Positions 1 to 9,521 are shown, counted from the first letter of the stretch. The stretch: 64,000 nucleotides of DNA from Roseiflexaceae bacterium (GCA_947474225.1 CANJHS010000007.1:1-64000); one strand, 5' to 3'. Made by a program: numbers and translations. Notes: generated by a model from the letters alone, not told the origin.

Positions 1-795
1 CAACCAGATCTGCATGTCTTCGCCCATCGTGTCGTGGTGCAAGGCCCAACTGACTTCGAGGACCAGGGTGGCGCCGTTTTCGAAGCGCACAAAGCCGGAA
101 GCAAAATCCTCGACATCCATATCGGCAGGGATGCTGCCGGGATGCCAGACCGAGAACGCGCCGGGCTTTTTGGTGAGCTCACGGCGGGCCACGCCGGTGA
201 CCGAGACGGGCTTGGGGTGACCCATCAACCACAACGTCAGGTCGAGGACGTGGACGCCGATGTCGATACACGGGCCGCCGCCGCTCAGTTCCTTCTTCAC
301 AAAGCCAGCCGTGGGGATAAACGCATTACGGCGCAACATCCAGCTCCGGGCGTGGTAGACATCGCCCAAGGCACCGGCGGCGATTTCTTTCTTCATGGCC
401 TGCGAGACGCCAGCGAAGCGGAAGTGCTGGGCCGTCATCAATTTTTTGCCCGATTTGTCGCGGGCCGCGATCATCGTGCGCACCTCGGCAGGTGTCGGTG
501 CGAGCGGCTTTTCGCAGATGACGTGCTTTCCTGCTTCGAGGGCGGCAATCGCCAACGGGGCATGGTGCATGTTGGGCGTGCAGATGTCGACGATATCGAT
601 GCTGGGATCACGCAGTAGTTCAGCGAAATCGGTCGTTGTGCGCGTCACGCCGTAGCGTGCGCCCCATGCTTCGAGGGCTTTGGGATTAATATCCGCGCCC
701 GTGACGACTTCTGCATCGGTCGAAGCCGCCCAGCCGGGCATATGGGTATGCGCAATTCCACCAACACCGATGACCGCTACTTTCAATGGTGCCAT
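1..795 (-). CDS. Gfo/Idh/MocA-family oxidoreductase, partial (C-terminus beyond left edge)
   Basis: The open frame runs from ATG at 795 to the window edge, giving 265 codons with no stop, so the C-terminus is missing. Seen: an N-terminal Rossmann start with a GVGGIAHTH glycine-rich loop, and the EKPLA motif of the family, where the Lys is catalytic. Family members are NAD(P)-dependent oxidoreductases acting on sugars, inositols and similar polyols; the substrate here cannot be told. The start is supported by AAAGGAGTG about 5 bases upstream and by a good promoter at 834-862. The protein should be cytoplasmic. A second family member lies at 21609-22709. The family call is firm, the substrate unknown. 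Confidence 0.9.
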   Translation of the reverse strand, partial: MAPLKVAVIGVGGIAHTHMPGWAASTDAEVVTGADINPKALEAWGARYGVTRTTTDFAELLRDPSIDIVDICTPNMHHAPLAIAALEAGKHVICEKPLAPTPAEVRTMIAARDKSGKKLMTAQHFRFAGVSQAMKKEIAAGALGDVYHARSWMLRRNAFIPTAGFVKKELSGGGPCIDIGVHVLDLTLWLMGHPKPVSVTGVARRELTKKPGAFSVWHPGSIPADMDVEDFASGFVRFENGATLVLEVSWALHHDTMGEDMQIWL

Positions 796-833
796 GATTC
801 ACTCCTTTGTGCACAAACAGACCTTCTTGACGC

Positions 834-862
834 ATTGTAGCCCAGCTTCGCACCAGTGTAAA
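834..862 (-). promoter_or_regulatory. sigma70-like promoter of the MocA-family gene
   Basis: On the minus strand TTTACA (857-862) and TACAAT (834-839) are separated by 17 bases, close to the consensus. The promoter lies about 40 bases upstream of the ATG at 795. Confidence 0.6.
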
Positions 863-1266
863 ACTTACCGACGACGCATCCGACGGGGATTTTGACATCA
901 GGGAAAACCGGGCAGTGCACCACGATGCTGACCCACGATGCGACACTCCCGGCGGCTTGATTTATCCGCACTGGGACGAAACACGCAGCGCTTCGTTTTC
1001 TTCCCTCCATCCCCAAATATCCGCATGCGCGTGTCACACCCAGCGTGGTCGTCTCGAGTCGTAGTACGTGTCAGAAGCCAGCGTGTTTTACTGGTGGACT
1101 AGGGCGTCCTGATGCCCGCAAGGACTGTTGCATACCAAGTCATCCGCCGTCATGGTTTTCTCATCGTGTTGACGATACAAACGACATTTTGTCTGAACAA
1201 TGGTGTATATTTAAGAAAAAATATGTTACAGTTGTTTTATCCTCGTGCGAGTAGAAAGGCAAGTTT
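863..1266. other. intergenic region without a recognised gene
   Basis: This sits between a minus-strand gene and a plus-strand gene, so it should hold the promoter of the gene at 1267. Short overlapping ORFs here have no ribosome binding site or recognisable motif. The last 80 bases are AT-rich, as expected upstream of a gene, but I could not assign a convincing -35/-10 pair. Confidence 0.5.
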
Positions 1267-2916
1267 ATGCTGATTATTCTCCCGTCCGACGCATCGGCCA
1301 CATATAGTCATTACCTGCGTGAAATCCTTACTCTCGAGGGATTTTCTAACCTGCATACCTGCACTATCGACCAAGTGAACAGCGCCCGCCTCAAAGCCCA
1401 TAAGGTCGTTTTTGTGGTGCGCATGGCAGTGAGTCAGCTCTTCCGGCAGATGAGCTCCGACTATGTCAAAGCAGGCGGTAACCTTGTGCTGTTCCATCCC
1501 GATGATCCTTATGCACGCATGCTTGGGTTCGAGACTACACGACGCGTGGTGGTGAACGCCACGATCGACATCACCACACCCCCGCATATCAGTCAATCCG
1601 TGTCACTACACATCCCGGCTGCGTTGTGGCATGCAGGCGACGCCGAGGTCATTGCCTCTTTGCAAGCTGGCACCATAAAGGGACCAGCTATCCTGAAGCG
1701 CAAAATCGGTGCCGGGACGGTCGTTGCCTATGCATTCGAGCTCGCACAGACCATTGCCCGTACCCGCCATGGTGATCCGGCAATGGCAGGGATGAGCACC
1801 GGCGGTCTCGACGGCGTGATGCGCCCGAGTGAACTGTTTGCGTATCAGCTTGATCCCAAACGTTCGAAAGTACCCGTCGCAGACCTACTGACCGCGCACT
1901 TTGCGTTGCTCGTCGAAGCACTCGAACAGCAACCGCGCATCTGGTACTACCCCTGTGCTGGTCAAACGAGCACTCTAATTATGACAAGTGATGATGATTG
2001 GTCGAGCCCGGCAGACTTCCGGGTGATGATCGATGCACTCGAAAAACACGATGCGCACTGTACATTCTTTCTCGTCCCGCAGAGCCAAATTACGCCTGGG
2101 GCACTCCCGACCTGGCTGGCAGCTGGACACTCCTTTAGTGTGCACCCTGCCGATGCCCGTGACGTCGAAGAGGGATTGGCGACGGACGTACCGCCGACCG
2201 AATACGCGACACTGTTGGGCCGTTCATTCGAGCGGCACGAGCGTGTGTACCGCACCGCACCACATACCGTCCGCAATCATGCCGTGCGCTGGTTGGGATA
2301 TGTCGACGCTGCACGCTTGCTAGCTACGCACGGGGTGCGGATGGATTTCAACTATTTGCCTGTGGCTCCGTACTACTGGGCACTGTGTGGATCGGGCCGT
2401 CCGATGCGCTTTGTCGATGCAGACGGTGCGGTGTTGGACATCTATCAACAGCCGACAAACTGGACGGAAGAGTGTTTGATTCACCCGGAGTATGTGTTTA
2501 GCTTTAAATGGACAATGAATCTTGCCATTGCGGTTACCGACGAATACATCGATGCTGCAGCGACCCACTACTACTCACCAGTGACCATCAATTCACATCC
2601 TGTGAGTTTTGCAAGTTACTCTCGCCCACTGATCGAAGCGCATTGGCAAGCCGCAGAACGCAATCACATGCCTATCATTTCAGCCCAAGAATGGCTGGAA
2701 TGGACAATCGCACGCGAACAAGTACAGCTGTCTTGGGTCGGTGCTGAGCTACGAATAAGCAGCGATGCTGCCATCCCACACGTGACCATTTTGTTACCTG
2801 CCGGTACGACAACGAGCATTCCAGGCCAGACGGTGATGCGTTGGGGCAAAGAGTACAAAACCGTGTCTTTACACTTAGCAGCAGGTGAATCGAAAGTCAT
2901 TGCAACACGGAGCTAA
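1267..2916 (+). CDS. GATase-like / polysaccharide deacetylase-like (NodB-fold) protein
   Basis: 549 aa, no signal peptide or membrane segment. Residues 1-220 look like a ThuA/glutamine-amidotransferase-type alpha/beta domain. From about 235 there is a NodB-like barrel start: a beta strand ending in TSDDDW (D242, D243, D244) places acidic residues where carbohydrate esterase 4 enzymes carry their catalytic and metal-binding Asp pair. SVHPAD (H293) could supply a metal-binding His. The C-terminal 60 residues look like a beta-rich extension. Known for the fold: metal-dependent deacetylation or related barrel enzymes. A deacetylase activity is inferred only, because the second His of the usual H-x(3)-H motif is not evident. 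The gene follows a long intergenic region. Confidence 0.55.
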   Translation: MLIILPSDASATYSHYLREILTLEGFSNLHTCTIDQVNSARLKAHKVVFVVRMAVSQLFRQMSSDYVKAGGNLVLFHPDDPYARMLGFETTRRVVVNATIDITTPPHISQSVSLHIPAALWHAGDAEVIASLQAGTIKGPAILKRKIGAGTVVAYAFELAQTIARTRHGDPAMAGMSTGGLDGVMRPSELFAYQLDPKRSKVPVADLLTAHFALLVEALEQQPRIWYYPCAGQTSTLIMTSDDDWSSPADFRVMIDALEKHDAHCTFFLVPQSQITPGALPTWLAAGHSFSVHPADARDVEEGLATDVPPTEYATLLGRSFERHERVYRTAPHTVRNHAVRWLGYVDAARLLATHGVRMDFNYLPVAPYYWALCGSGRPMRFVDADGAVLDIYQQPTNWTEECLIHPEYVFSFKWTMNLAIAVTDEYIDAAATHYYSPVTINSHPVSFASYSRPLIEAHWQAAERNHMPIISAQEWLEWTIAREQVQLSWVGAELRISSDAAIPHVTILLPAGTTTSIPGQTVMRWGKEYKTVSLHLAAGESKVIATRS

Positions 2917-2986
2917 CCGCAAAGAACACGATTGTGCAGCACGGCCACTCATCCCACTTTCGCCCGATTCCTTCAAGGAGTGTAGC

Positions 2987-3709
2987 ATGCAGCGTTTCGC
3001 TTATGTTCTGCTTGTGATTTTTGTCTTGACGAGTTGCGGGCGCGTAGGAGGATCACCGCCTCCCACAGGGGACGCATCCCCCCCATCCAACAATGCACTA
3101 ACAACGGATGCCGTATCGAGGGCCATCACTGCCGAACTATGGTCCGATAACTGGACTGCGTTGTATGTAGACGAGACGCTCATCAAAGAAGATTCCGTTT
3201 CGTTTACCACAGAGCGTTCTTTTAACAGCGAAGTTTTTTCGTTTGACGCAACATACCCACTCCACTTCAACGTCATCCTCAAGGATTACATCCAAAACGA
3301 CACAGGGCTCGAGTACATCGGGACCGATCGTCAGCAAATTGGCGATGGTGGATTCATTGCACAATTCAGCGATACAGCCACCGGCAAACGAATTGCGGTG
3401 ACGGATAGTAGCTGGAAGTGCATTCCCATCCATATCGCACCGCTCGACCCTGCCTGTGCTGCCGAAGCAAATCCCGTCGCCGGCCAAGGTGCGTGTACCA
3501 ACACCATCCTGCCGGAACCTGCCAATTGGAAAAACCCGACCTTTGATGACAGCGCCTGGCCCGTCGCAACAGTCTATGATGCGCAGGCAGTCGATCCGAA
3601 AGAAGGCTACGACAATATCAGCTGGGATCCGCGGGCACAGTTCATTTGGGGACCCGACCTCAAAACGAACAACACCATCCTCTGCCGTGTGACCATCCAG
3701 GCACCATAG
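2987..3709 (+). CDS. lipoprotein with a galactose-binding-like beta-sandwich
   Basis: 240 aa from ATG 2987, preceded by CAAGGAG at a good distance; an in-frame start further upstream would overlap the previous gene and lacks a ribosome binding site. Seen: a short hydrophobic signal and a lipobox LTSC (Cys17), followed by a Gly/Pro/Ser linker. The rest is beta-rich, with WKNPTFDDSAW near the C-terminus. This W-x-DDSxW pattern is common in jelly-roll galactose-binding-like domains attached to glycosidases. The protein is therefore probably an anchored, surface-exposed sugar or matrix binding protein. The ligand is unknown. It lies between the NodB-like gene and the dioxygenase operon. Confidence 0.6.
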   Translation: MQRFAYVLLVIFVLTSCGRVGGSPPPTGDASPPSNNALTTDAVSRAITAELWSDNWTALYVDETLIKEDSVSFTTERSFNSEVFSFDATYPLHFNVILKDYIQNDTGLEYIGTDRQQIGDGGFIAQFSDTATGKRIAVTDSSWKCIPIHIAPLDPACAAEANPVAGQGACTNTILPEPANWKNPTFDDSAWPVATVYDAQAVDPKEGYDNISWDPRAQFIWGPDLKTNNTILCRVTIQAP

Positions 3710-3736
3710 CGATTCCACATCATCAATTTGAGCTCT

Positions 3737-3753
3737 ATGCATAAAAAATGCAT
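3737..3753. repeat. inverted repeat, candidate operator
   Basis: ATGCAT, five A residues, ATGCAT: two self-complementary hexamers that also form one 17-base inverted repeat. It covers the -35 region of the promoter for the gene at 3794, the place where a repressor or activator would bind. Function is inferred. Confidence 0.4.
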
Positions 3754-3766
3754 GTGATGCTATAAT
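3738..3766 (+). promoter_or_regulatory. extended -10 promoter of the dioxygenase-ABC operon
   Basis: TGCTATAAT at 3758-3766 is an extended -10. The hexamer 17 bases upstream (TGCATA, 3738-3743) is a weak -35. The promoter lies 28 bases before the ATG at 3794. Confidence 0.6.
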
Positions 3767-3793
3767 CCGCACATCACTTACAGGAGCTTTGCA

Positions 3794-4720
3794 ATGACGC
3801 ACACACCTGCAATCATCGTCGGATTTCGCGATTCTACCCCTCTGCTTGCTGATCCTATCGCGCTGCGCGCGAGGGCAGCAGACGACGGCTATCTATTTTT
3901 CAAGCAGCTTCTTCCCAAAACAGACGTTCAAGCACTTCGCGATCTTATGCTGACCATCGTCGCAGAGCGTGGTTGGCTTGACACAAGTCATCCACGCAAC
4001 GATGCTCGTGTTAATGCTGCTGCAGTAACCACCCTCGAGTCGTGGGGCGGTACTGGCGTCGATGAAGCAGCCTACCGCGAGTTGCAGATGCAGCAGGCAT
4101 TCCAGCAATTCCAACATCATCCCCGGCTCATTGCGCTCTACACTGCATTATTTGGCGAGGCAGTCCTACCGCACCCACGTACCATCGCACGCACGATGAT
4201 TCCGTGTCCTTCATTCCGCCCGACGCCGATGCACCAAGATTACATCCACATCCAGGGCACCCGTGATGTGTGGACCTGCTGGCTGCCGGTGGGTGATGTC
4301 CCACGTGCGCTGGGCGGATTGACCGTGATGCACGGCTCACACGCGTTGGGTGTGCTGACGGTCCGAGCCGCTGAAGGAGCCGGGAATCTCGAGACGAATC
4401 TGTGTGATGTCGACCTTCCCTGGATAGAGCACGACTACGAGATGGGCGACATACTGACCTTCAATAGTTGTCTGTTACATAAATCACTCCCACACCAGTG
4501 GGAAGACACCGTCCGCCTGTCGTGCGACTTCCGCTATCAGCCGGCTGCGGATCATATTGAGGAGAAATCACTCATCCCGCACATGCACGTCGCCGCTTGG
4601 GACGACATCTACGCCAATTGGCCCGAGACGCCACTCAAATACTATTGGCGCAACGTGGGCACCCCGCTGTCTGCCTGGGATGAGTCACTCCATTGGCAGA
4701 AAGAACGCATCTGTAACTAG
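3794..4720 (+). CDS. phytanoyl-CoA dioxygenase (PhyH) family oxygenase
   Basis: 308 aa, normal family length. Seen: MHQDY (H147, D149), the first two iron ligands; LLHKS (H229), the third ligand; and VRLSCDFRYQ (R241), the likely 2-oxoglutarate-binding Arg. Such Fe(II)/2-oxoglutarate enzymes hydroxylate a C-H bond of a small molecule in the cytoplasm, releasing succinate and CO2. The substrate is not predictable. It is the first gene of a tight co-directional run with an amidohydrolase, two ABC half-transporters, an SDR and a CBM9-like protein. Transcription probably starts at the extended -10 at 3758-3766. An AGGAGC sequence lies a few bases before the ATG. Confidence 0.88.
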   Translation: MTHTPAIIVGFRDSTPLLADPIALRARAADDGYLFFKQLLPKTDVQALRDLMLTIVAERGWLDTSHPRNDARVNAAAVTTLESWGGTGVDEAAYRELQMQQAFQQFQHHPRLIALYTALFGEAVLPHPRTIARTMIPCPSFRPTPMHQDYIHIQGTRDVWTCWLPVGDVPRALGGLTVMHGSHALGVLTVRAAEGAGNLETNLCDVDLPWIEHDYEMGDILTFNSCLLHKSLPHQWEDTVRLSCDFRYQPAADHIEEKSLIPHMHVAAWDDIYANWPETPLKYYWRNVGTPLSAWDESLHWQKERICN

Positions 4721-4769
4721 TATTGCGTGGACAGCAACACGCGATGCCTCAGACGAAAGAAGCCCGCGC

Positions 4770-6023
4770 ATGCAGACGTTGCAGCAGTGCATTGACCAAA
4801 TCGCCATATTTGACAGTCATGAACATCTCATCTCACCTAAAGCCTACACCGAACTCCAACCCGACATCATCACCGCATTATTTGGCGTCCACGCCTATAT
4901 CCAACACGACTTGGTCAGCACTGGATGCAGTTATCGTACGATCGATGCATTCCTTGACCAACAAAACACAAACATAGCTGCACGCTGGGCCCTGATTGAA
5001 CCGTATTGGCTGGCGTGTCAATACACCGGCTACGCCGAAGCGGTACGTATCGCCGCACATATCCTGTATGGGATCGATGTGATTGATGGTGCGGCGCTGC
5101 AGAACGCGTCGTCACTGCAAACACAATACCAGGGGGTCAGCGGGTATCAACGTGCCATCGCAATGGCTCATCTACGTGAGATTCAAGTTGACGCGTTTAC
5201 GTGGCAGCCGCCAAACACATCCGAAGTACCGAGCCTGCTCTATGACCTCAACGTCCAGACCATAGTGGACGGGAGTGTCGTGTTCGATGTGTTGGCGACA
5301 CATACGTCGGTTGCAATCACGACGGTGCAGGAATATCGGATAGCTTTGCAGACGTTGCTGCGGATGCATGCAACTGCGGTGGTCGCAATCAAAACGCAAC
5401 ACGCCTATACCCGTACCCTTGCCTGGAACCCCGTCGATGATGCGGACTGTGAACACGCATTCGAAAAACATCGCAGCGGGGTGCCGCTCTCACCGCATGA
5501 CGCAATAGTCCTCGGCGACTGGGCACTGGCGGTCATTGTCCGCCAGGCGGGGATACTGGATATCCCCATCAAAATTCATACCGGCCATCACGCAGGCAAT
5601 GGCGCTATGCCACTCGAATGGCTGTCACCGCGCTTGTTGATACCCTTGGTCAAAGCATTCCCTGATACGCGCTTTATCTGCATGCACATTGGCTATCCAT
5701 ACCATGACGAGCTGCTCAGCATGGCCAAACACTACGCAAACATCTTCGTCGATTTGTGTTGGGCCTGGAGTATTGATCCGGTTACGACGAGTGACTTTGT
5801 ACGGCGCTGGATTCATACGGTGCCGGTGACGAAGCTGTTTGGGTTTGGCGGCGATGCTTTTTTACCGACCCAAACTGTGGGCTTTGCAGCACAGGCGCGC
5901 ACATGGTTGGCTCGGACTTTGCAGACGGAAGTAGATGCAGGGTTGCTTTCGACGAGCGCTGCAACGGCTATTGCACGTGCCTTGTTGTCAGAAAATCAGC
6001 ACAAATTCTTCCGCCGTTCGTAG
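4770..6023 (+). CDS. amidohydrolase-superfamily protein (amidohydrolase-related TIM barrel)
   Basis: 417 aa from ATG 4770, chosen because the FDSHEH metal motif then sits near the N-terminus (H17, H19), as in the family; a longer frame from 4557 overlaps the dioxygenase gene and is unlikely. Other metal or active-site positions are visible: IKIHTGHH, ICMHIGYPY and FGFGGDAF near the C-terminus. The family (COG2159-like, related to uronate isomerase) hydrolyses, decarboxylates or isomerises small cyclic or acidic compounds with one divalent metal. It probably acts on the same pathway as the dioxygenase immediately upstream. The exact reaction is unknown. Confidence 0.75.
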   Translation: MQTLQQCIDQIAIFDSHEHLISPKAYTELQPDIITALFGVHAYIQHDLVSTGCSYRTIDAFLDQQNTNIAARWALIEPYWLACQYTGYAEAVRIAAHILYGIDVIDGAALQNASSLQTQYQGVSGYQRAIAMAHLREIQVDAFTWQPPNTSEVPSLLYDLNVQTIVDGSVVFDVLATHTSVAITTVQEYRIALQTLLRMHATAVVAIKTQHAYTRTLAWNPVDDADCEHAFEKHRSGVPLSPHDAIVLGDWALAVIVRQAGILDIPIKIHTGHHAGNGAMPLEWLSPRLLIPLVKAFPDTRFICMHIGYPYHDELLSMAKHYANIFVDLCWAWSIDPVTTSDFVRRWIHTVPVTKLFGFGGDAFLPTQTVGFAAQARTWLARTLQTEVDAGLLSTSAATAIARALLSENQHKFFRRS

Positions 6024-6030
6024 GAGCATC

Positions 6031-7755
6031 ATGGACCAGATTCGTTCCGGTCGTAGCGTCCGTCTGACGCTGCGCCACAGCACTGGCATGTGGCTCCTCA
6101 TCGGGATTACCGTTGTATGCGCAACTGCGCAGGCACAGTTGCCGCTGATGCTCGGTGCGCTGATCGATGCGGCGCTATTGGCGAATGTCACGAGCGGTGC
6201 CATCCTCTGGTATGCCGGGGCGGCAATCGCCGTACAAATAGCGCTCTGGGGAAGCGAACTCCTCGCCACCCATACGAGTTGGCGCGGCACCAATGCACTC
6301 CGCGAGGCACTGGTGGCGCACATTGTAGAGCTCCCCACGGCCTTCTTTCGTCGTCACGGCATCGGCGAGCTAACGGAGCGGCTCGAATCTGATGTGAGCG
6401 ATGTCGCCAATGTCTTTGCACGGAACATCCCTGCCCTGGCGCGTGCATCTGTCGTCTTGATTGCTATTGTCTGGACGCGGGCCCGCTTTGATCCACTCAC
6501 GGCAGTGCTTTTTGTGATTTATGTCTGCGCCGGAGCGCTGGTCATTGCGCGCACCCAGCAGACCAACATCGACGCATGGGAGCAGGAACGCAAGGCTGAT
6601 GCCGCCCTCTTTGACGCACTCCAAGAGACGCTTGCGAGTACCGTTGACCTCCAGTCGGTCCATGCAGAATCGTATGCACTCGACGTACTCTCGCCGTTGC
6701 AACACGAGCGACTCAGCACCCATCGCCAGGCGAGCATGCAAAATCAAACTGCGACAGTGACGTCGGGCGCGATTACGACAGTCGGTTGGATACTGGCAGC
6801 GCTGTTAGGGTTATGGCGCTATCGCACCGGAACGGGCAGCGTCGGTGACGCTGTGGCACTCATCGGGATTGTGCGTGTGCTGGCGATTCCCATTGATGTT
6901 TTTAGCACTGAGTTTACGGCATTGCAACGAGCACTGGCATGTTTTCGGCGTTGTGACGACATCCTCTGTGCCCCAGTAACGTCCGTTGCTACTGGTGTAT
7001 CACTTCCTGCCGGTGCGCTCGCGGTATCGCTAGCAGGGGTTACCTTCCGCTATCCCGGCGCAGCCAATGACGCAGTAGCTGCTGTGGCCCTCACCATCAC
7101 TGCTGGGCAACACGTCGCACTGATGGGACGTACCGGCAGCGGCAAAACGACGCTGGGTCGCTTGATTGCACGTCTCGAAATACCGCACGCTGGCGCAATT
7201 GCCATTGCGGGAATACCGCTTTCGACGATACAAGAGGCGTCATTACGCCAGCGCATTGGGGTGATAAGCCAAGATATCGACATCCTGCCTGCCACCTTGC
7301 GGGACAACATGACAGGATACCGCGCTGATTGGACGGATGCCGACATCTATAGCTGTGTCAGAGAACTCGGCCTGACAGGCTGGATCGAATCATTTACCGA
7401 TGGGCTCGACACAGTCCTCGGTGACGAACAACGCACGTTGACGCCGGGCGAAGCGCAGCTGGTGGCATTTGTCCGCGTCGCACTTCGCAAACCTGGTCTG
7501 GTCATCCTCGACGAGGCGAGTGCGCACATCGATGCCTACACGGAACGATTGCTCCAGCAGGCAACCCAACTGATGGCTACACAACGCACGACCATCACGA
7601 TTGCACATCGTTTATCTACGGTTGAATCGGCCGACGTTGTCGCCGTCATGGTCGAAGGTGTTCTTGTTGAATCGGGCACTCCTGCAACGCTGCGCGCAGA
7701 CCCACACAGCCACTATGCACGGCTGCGCAGTACACAGGAAGAAGGCTCGCGATGA
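6031..7755 (+). CDS. ABC exporter half-transporter, subunit A (degenerate signature)
   Basis: 574 aa from ATG 6031 with TAGGAGCATC just upstream. Layout: membrane domain about 1-310 with several hydrophobic helices, then a nucleotide-binding domain. Seen in the latter: Walker A GRTGSGKTT, Q-loop ISQD, Walker B VILDEAS with the catalytic Glu, and H-loop TIAHRLS. The ABC signature is degenerate (LTPGEAQ instead of LSGGQ). It overlaps the next gene by 4 bases and pairs with it as a heterodimer with one functional and one degenerate ATP site. Substrate unknown; export of a small molecule or lipid-like compound is inferred from the type-IV exporter architecture. Confidence 0.9.
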   Translation: MDQIRSGRSVRLTLRHSTGMWLLIGITVVCATAQAQLPLMLGALIDAALLANVTSGAILWYAGAAIAVQIALWGSELLATHTSWRGTNALREALVAHIVELPTAFFRRHGIGELTERLESDVSDVANVFARNIPALARASVVLIAIVWTRARFDPLTAVLFVIYVCAGALVIARTQQTNIDAWEQERKADAALFDALQETLASTVDLQSVHAESYALDVLSPLQHERLSTHRQASMQNQTATVTSGAITTVGWILAALLGLWRYRTGTGSVGDAVALIGIVRVLAIPIDVFSTEFTALQRALACFRRCDDILCAPVTSVATGVSLPAGALAVSLAGVTFRYPGAANDAVAAVALTITAGQHVALMGRTGSGKTTLGRLIARLEIPHAGAIAIAGIPLSTIQEASLRQRIGVISQDIDILPATLRDNMTGYRADWTDADIYSCVRELGLTGWIESFTDGLDTVLGDEQRTLTPGEAQLVAFVRVALRKPGLVILDEASAHIDAYTERLLQQATQLMATQRTTITIAHRLSTVESADVVAVMVEGVLVESGTPATLRADPHSHYARLRSTQEEGSR

Positions 7756-9521
7756 GTATCCCCACGCCGCGTTTCACAGCAGCGATGATCAAACTTTCTC
7801 CTGCCTCATATGGTGTGTATAGTGTGGCACGCTTGGCAACCTTCCTGGTACCGTTTGTGGTGCTGCTCATTGAGCAGCATTTTTTCAATGAATACGACAT
7901 TCCCGCACAACGCCCGCTTCTCTGGTGGCTGGTTGGTGCATTTGCCGGAGTCAACCTGGTGCGGCTTGGATGTGTCCTTCTGGAGTGTTGGACGAACATC
8001 ACGTTCCGCTACCGTGCCATGGCCGCGTTGCAGTCAAATACGGTCGCAGAGACGCTACGCCAGCCGGGTGCAGAACCAGCGCCGGTGAACGCATATGAAT
8101 CTATCAATCGGCTCCGTGACGATGCAGGCGAGGTTGCTGATTTCCCCCTTTGGCTACCAGAGGTCATCGGGACGACGATTGCCACACTCTGCGCGTTCAG
8201 CGTGATGTGGCATATCAATGCACAGCTCAGCCTACTCGCACTCGCGCCGTTACTCCTGCAAGGATTGGTGGCGTTGGCGCTTTGGCGCATCTATTTGCGC
8301 TATCGTTACGCAGAGGGACACCTCAATGATGCCTATAGCAGCCTGATCGGCACGATTATCAGCAGTGCCCAAACTATCCAGTTGCTCAGCATGCAGTCAA
8401 CCTATATTGCACGTGTTCAGACGTTGGGCGAACGGCGACGCCGCAATGCACTAGCAAAAGAAGCCTACGAACAACTGTCGAGTCGCAATCTGGTCGATAT
8501 CAGCGTTGCGGTAGCGAGTGCGTTGTCACTCTGGTATGCGATACCAGCCCTGGCCATGCACCGACTCGGCGTTGGGGATGTGTTGGTGTTCTTCACTGGG
8601 CTTGGTATTGTCGCTGGGATGCCCCAGACCTGGGCGACATTCATCGGTGACTATGCCCAGCAGCAGGTCTCTATTCAACGCTTGACCGAAGCACTGCCCA
8701 AGCACCCGCACGCACTGATTGAGCGGCAATCGCGTCGTGCCACAGCTGTTTCGCGGCAGCACGAGACTGCCCTGACCAGCTTTGGGTTGCGCGCAGTCAG
8801 CTACCGTCACCCAGACGGAAGAGGTGTTTTCGACGTCAGCGTATCACTCGCGCGTGGATCGCTGACTGTCATCACTGGCCGCGTTGGGAGCGGCAAAACG
8901 ACACTTTTACAGCTCTGTGCTGGGTTGCTCCAGCCACAGCAAGGGAGTTTTTTGTGGAATGAACAGCCGCGCACCGACATGCGCAGAGACGATGTGGTCT
9001 CGGTGCCGCAGCAGTCATTTCTGATGAGTGCATCGTTAGGTGCAAACATCTGTTATGGTGGTGATGCGCAAAACCTCCCTGCGGTCATCACGGCTACTGC
9101 GCTCGATGCAGACATTGCCCGCATGGCTGACGGGCTGGACACACCAGTCGGCCCCCGTGGGTTACGATTGTCTGGTGGGCAACGACAGCGGGTTGCCTTG
9201 GCACGGGCTTTGCTCCGGCCAGCGCAACTGCTCGTGCTCGACGATGTGACCACCGCACTCGATGTGGTCACCGAAGCGACGGTGCTCCAACACCTGTTGA
9301 CGTCTCGCCGGACCATTCTCGCGAGTAGCAATCGACCAGCGGTACTCGCTCGTGCGGACACGATTATCGTCCTCGACGAAGGGCGCATCGTCGCGCAGGG
9401 ATCGCTCGCCGACCTCATGCAACAGAGTCCGGTCATGCAGGCGATCTGGGCAGATTGGCAACGAAACGCTGTAGAATCGCCCACTCATACCGACAACATT
9501 CCATCAGAGGAGCCCCTATGA
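7752..9521 (+). CDS. ABC exporter half-transporter, subunit B (degenerate Walker B and H-loop)
   Basis: 589 aa. N-terminal membrane domain about 1-320; nucleotide-binding domain about 335-575. Seen: Walker A GRVGSGKTT, a canonical signature LSGGQRQRVALARALL, Walker B LLVLDDV with Asp in place of the catalytic Glu, and SSNRP where the H-loop His should be. These losses mirror those of the partner. The intact site is built from subunit A Walker motifs plus this subunit's signature; the other site is degenerate, as in heterodimeric exporters of the TM287/288 and BmrCD type. The start overlaps the previous stop (ATGA) and the stop overlaps the next start, so translation is probably coupled. Confidence 0.9.
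   Translation: MSIPTPRFTAAMIKLSPASYGVYSVARLATFLVPFVVLLIEQHFFNEYDIPAQRPLLWWLVGAFAGVNLVRLGCVLLECWTNITFRYRAMAALQSNTVAETLRQPGAEPAPVNAYESINRLRDDAGEVADFPLWLPEVIGTTIATLCAFSVMWHINAQLSLLALAPLLLQGLVALALWRIYLRYRYAEGHLNDAYSSLIGTIISSAQTIQLLSMQSTYIARVQTLGERRRRNALAKEAYEQLSSRNLVDISVAVASALSLWYAIPALAMHRLGVGDVLVFFTGLGIVAGMPQTWATFIGDYAQQQVSIQRLTEALPKHPHALIERQSRRATAVSRQHETALTSFGLRAVSYRHPDGRGVFDVSVSLARGSLTVITGRVGSGKTTLLQLCAGLLQPQQGSFLWNEQPRTDMRRDDVVSVPQQSFLMSASLGANICYGGDAQNLPAVITATALDADIARMADGLDTPVGPRGLRLSGGQRQRVALARALLRPAQLLVLDDVTTALDVVTEATVLQHLLTSRRTILASSNRPAVLARADTIIVLDEGRIVAQGSLADLMQQSPVMQAIWADWQRNAVESPTHTDNIPSEEPL

Noticed and set aside
34-618. 194-codon plus-strand frame at the left edge
   Set aside because: It is antisense to a clear MocA-family gene and has no domain signature.
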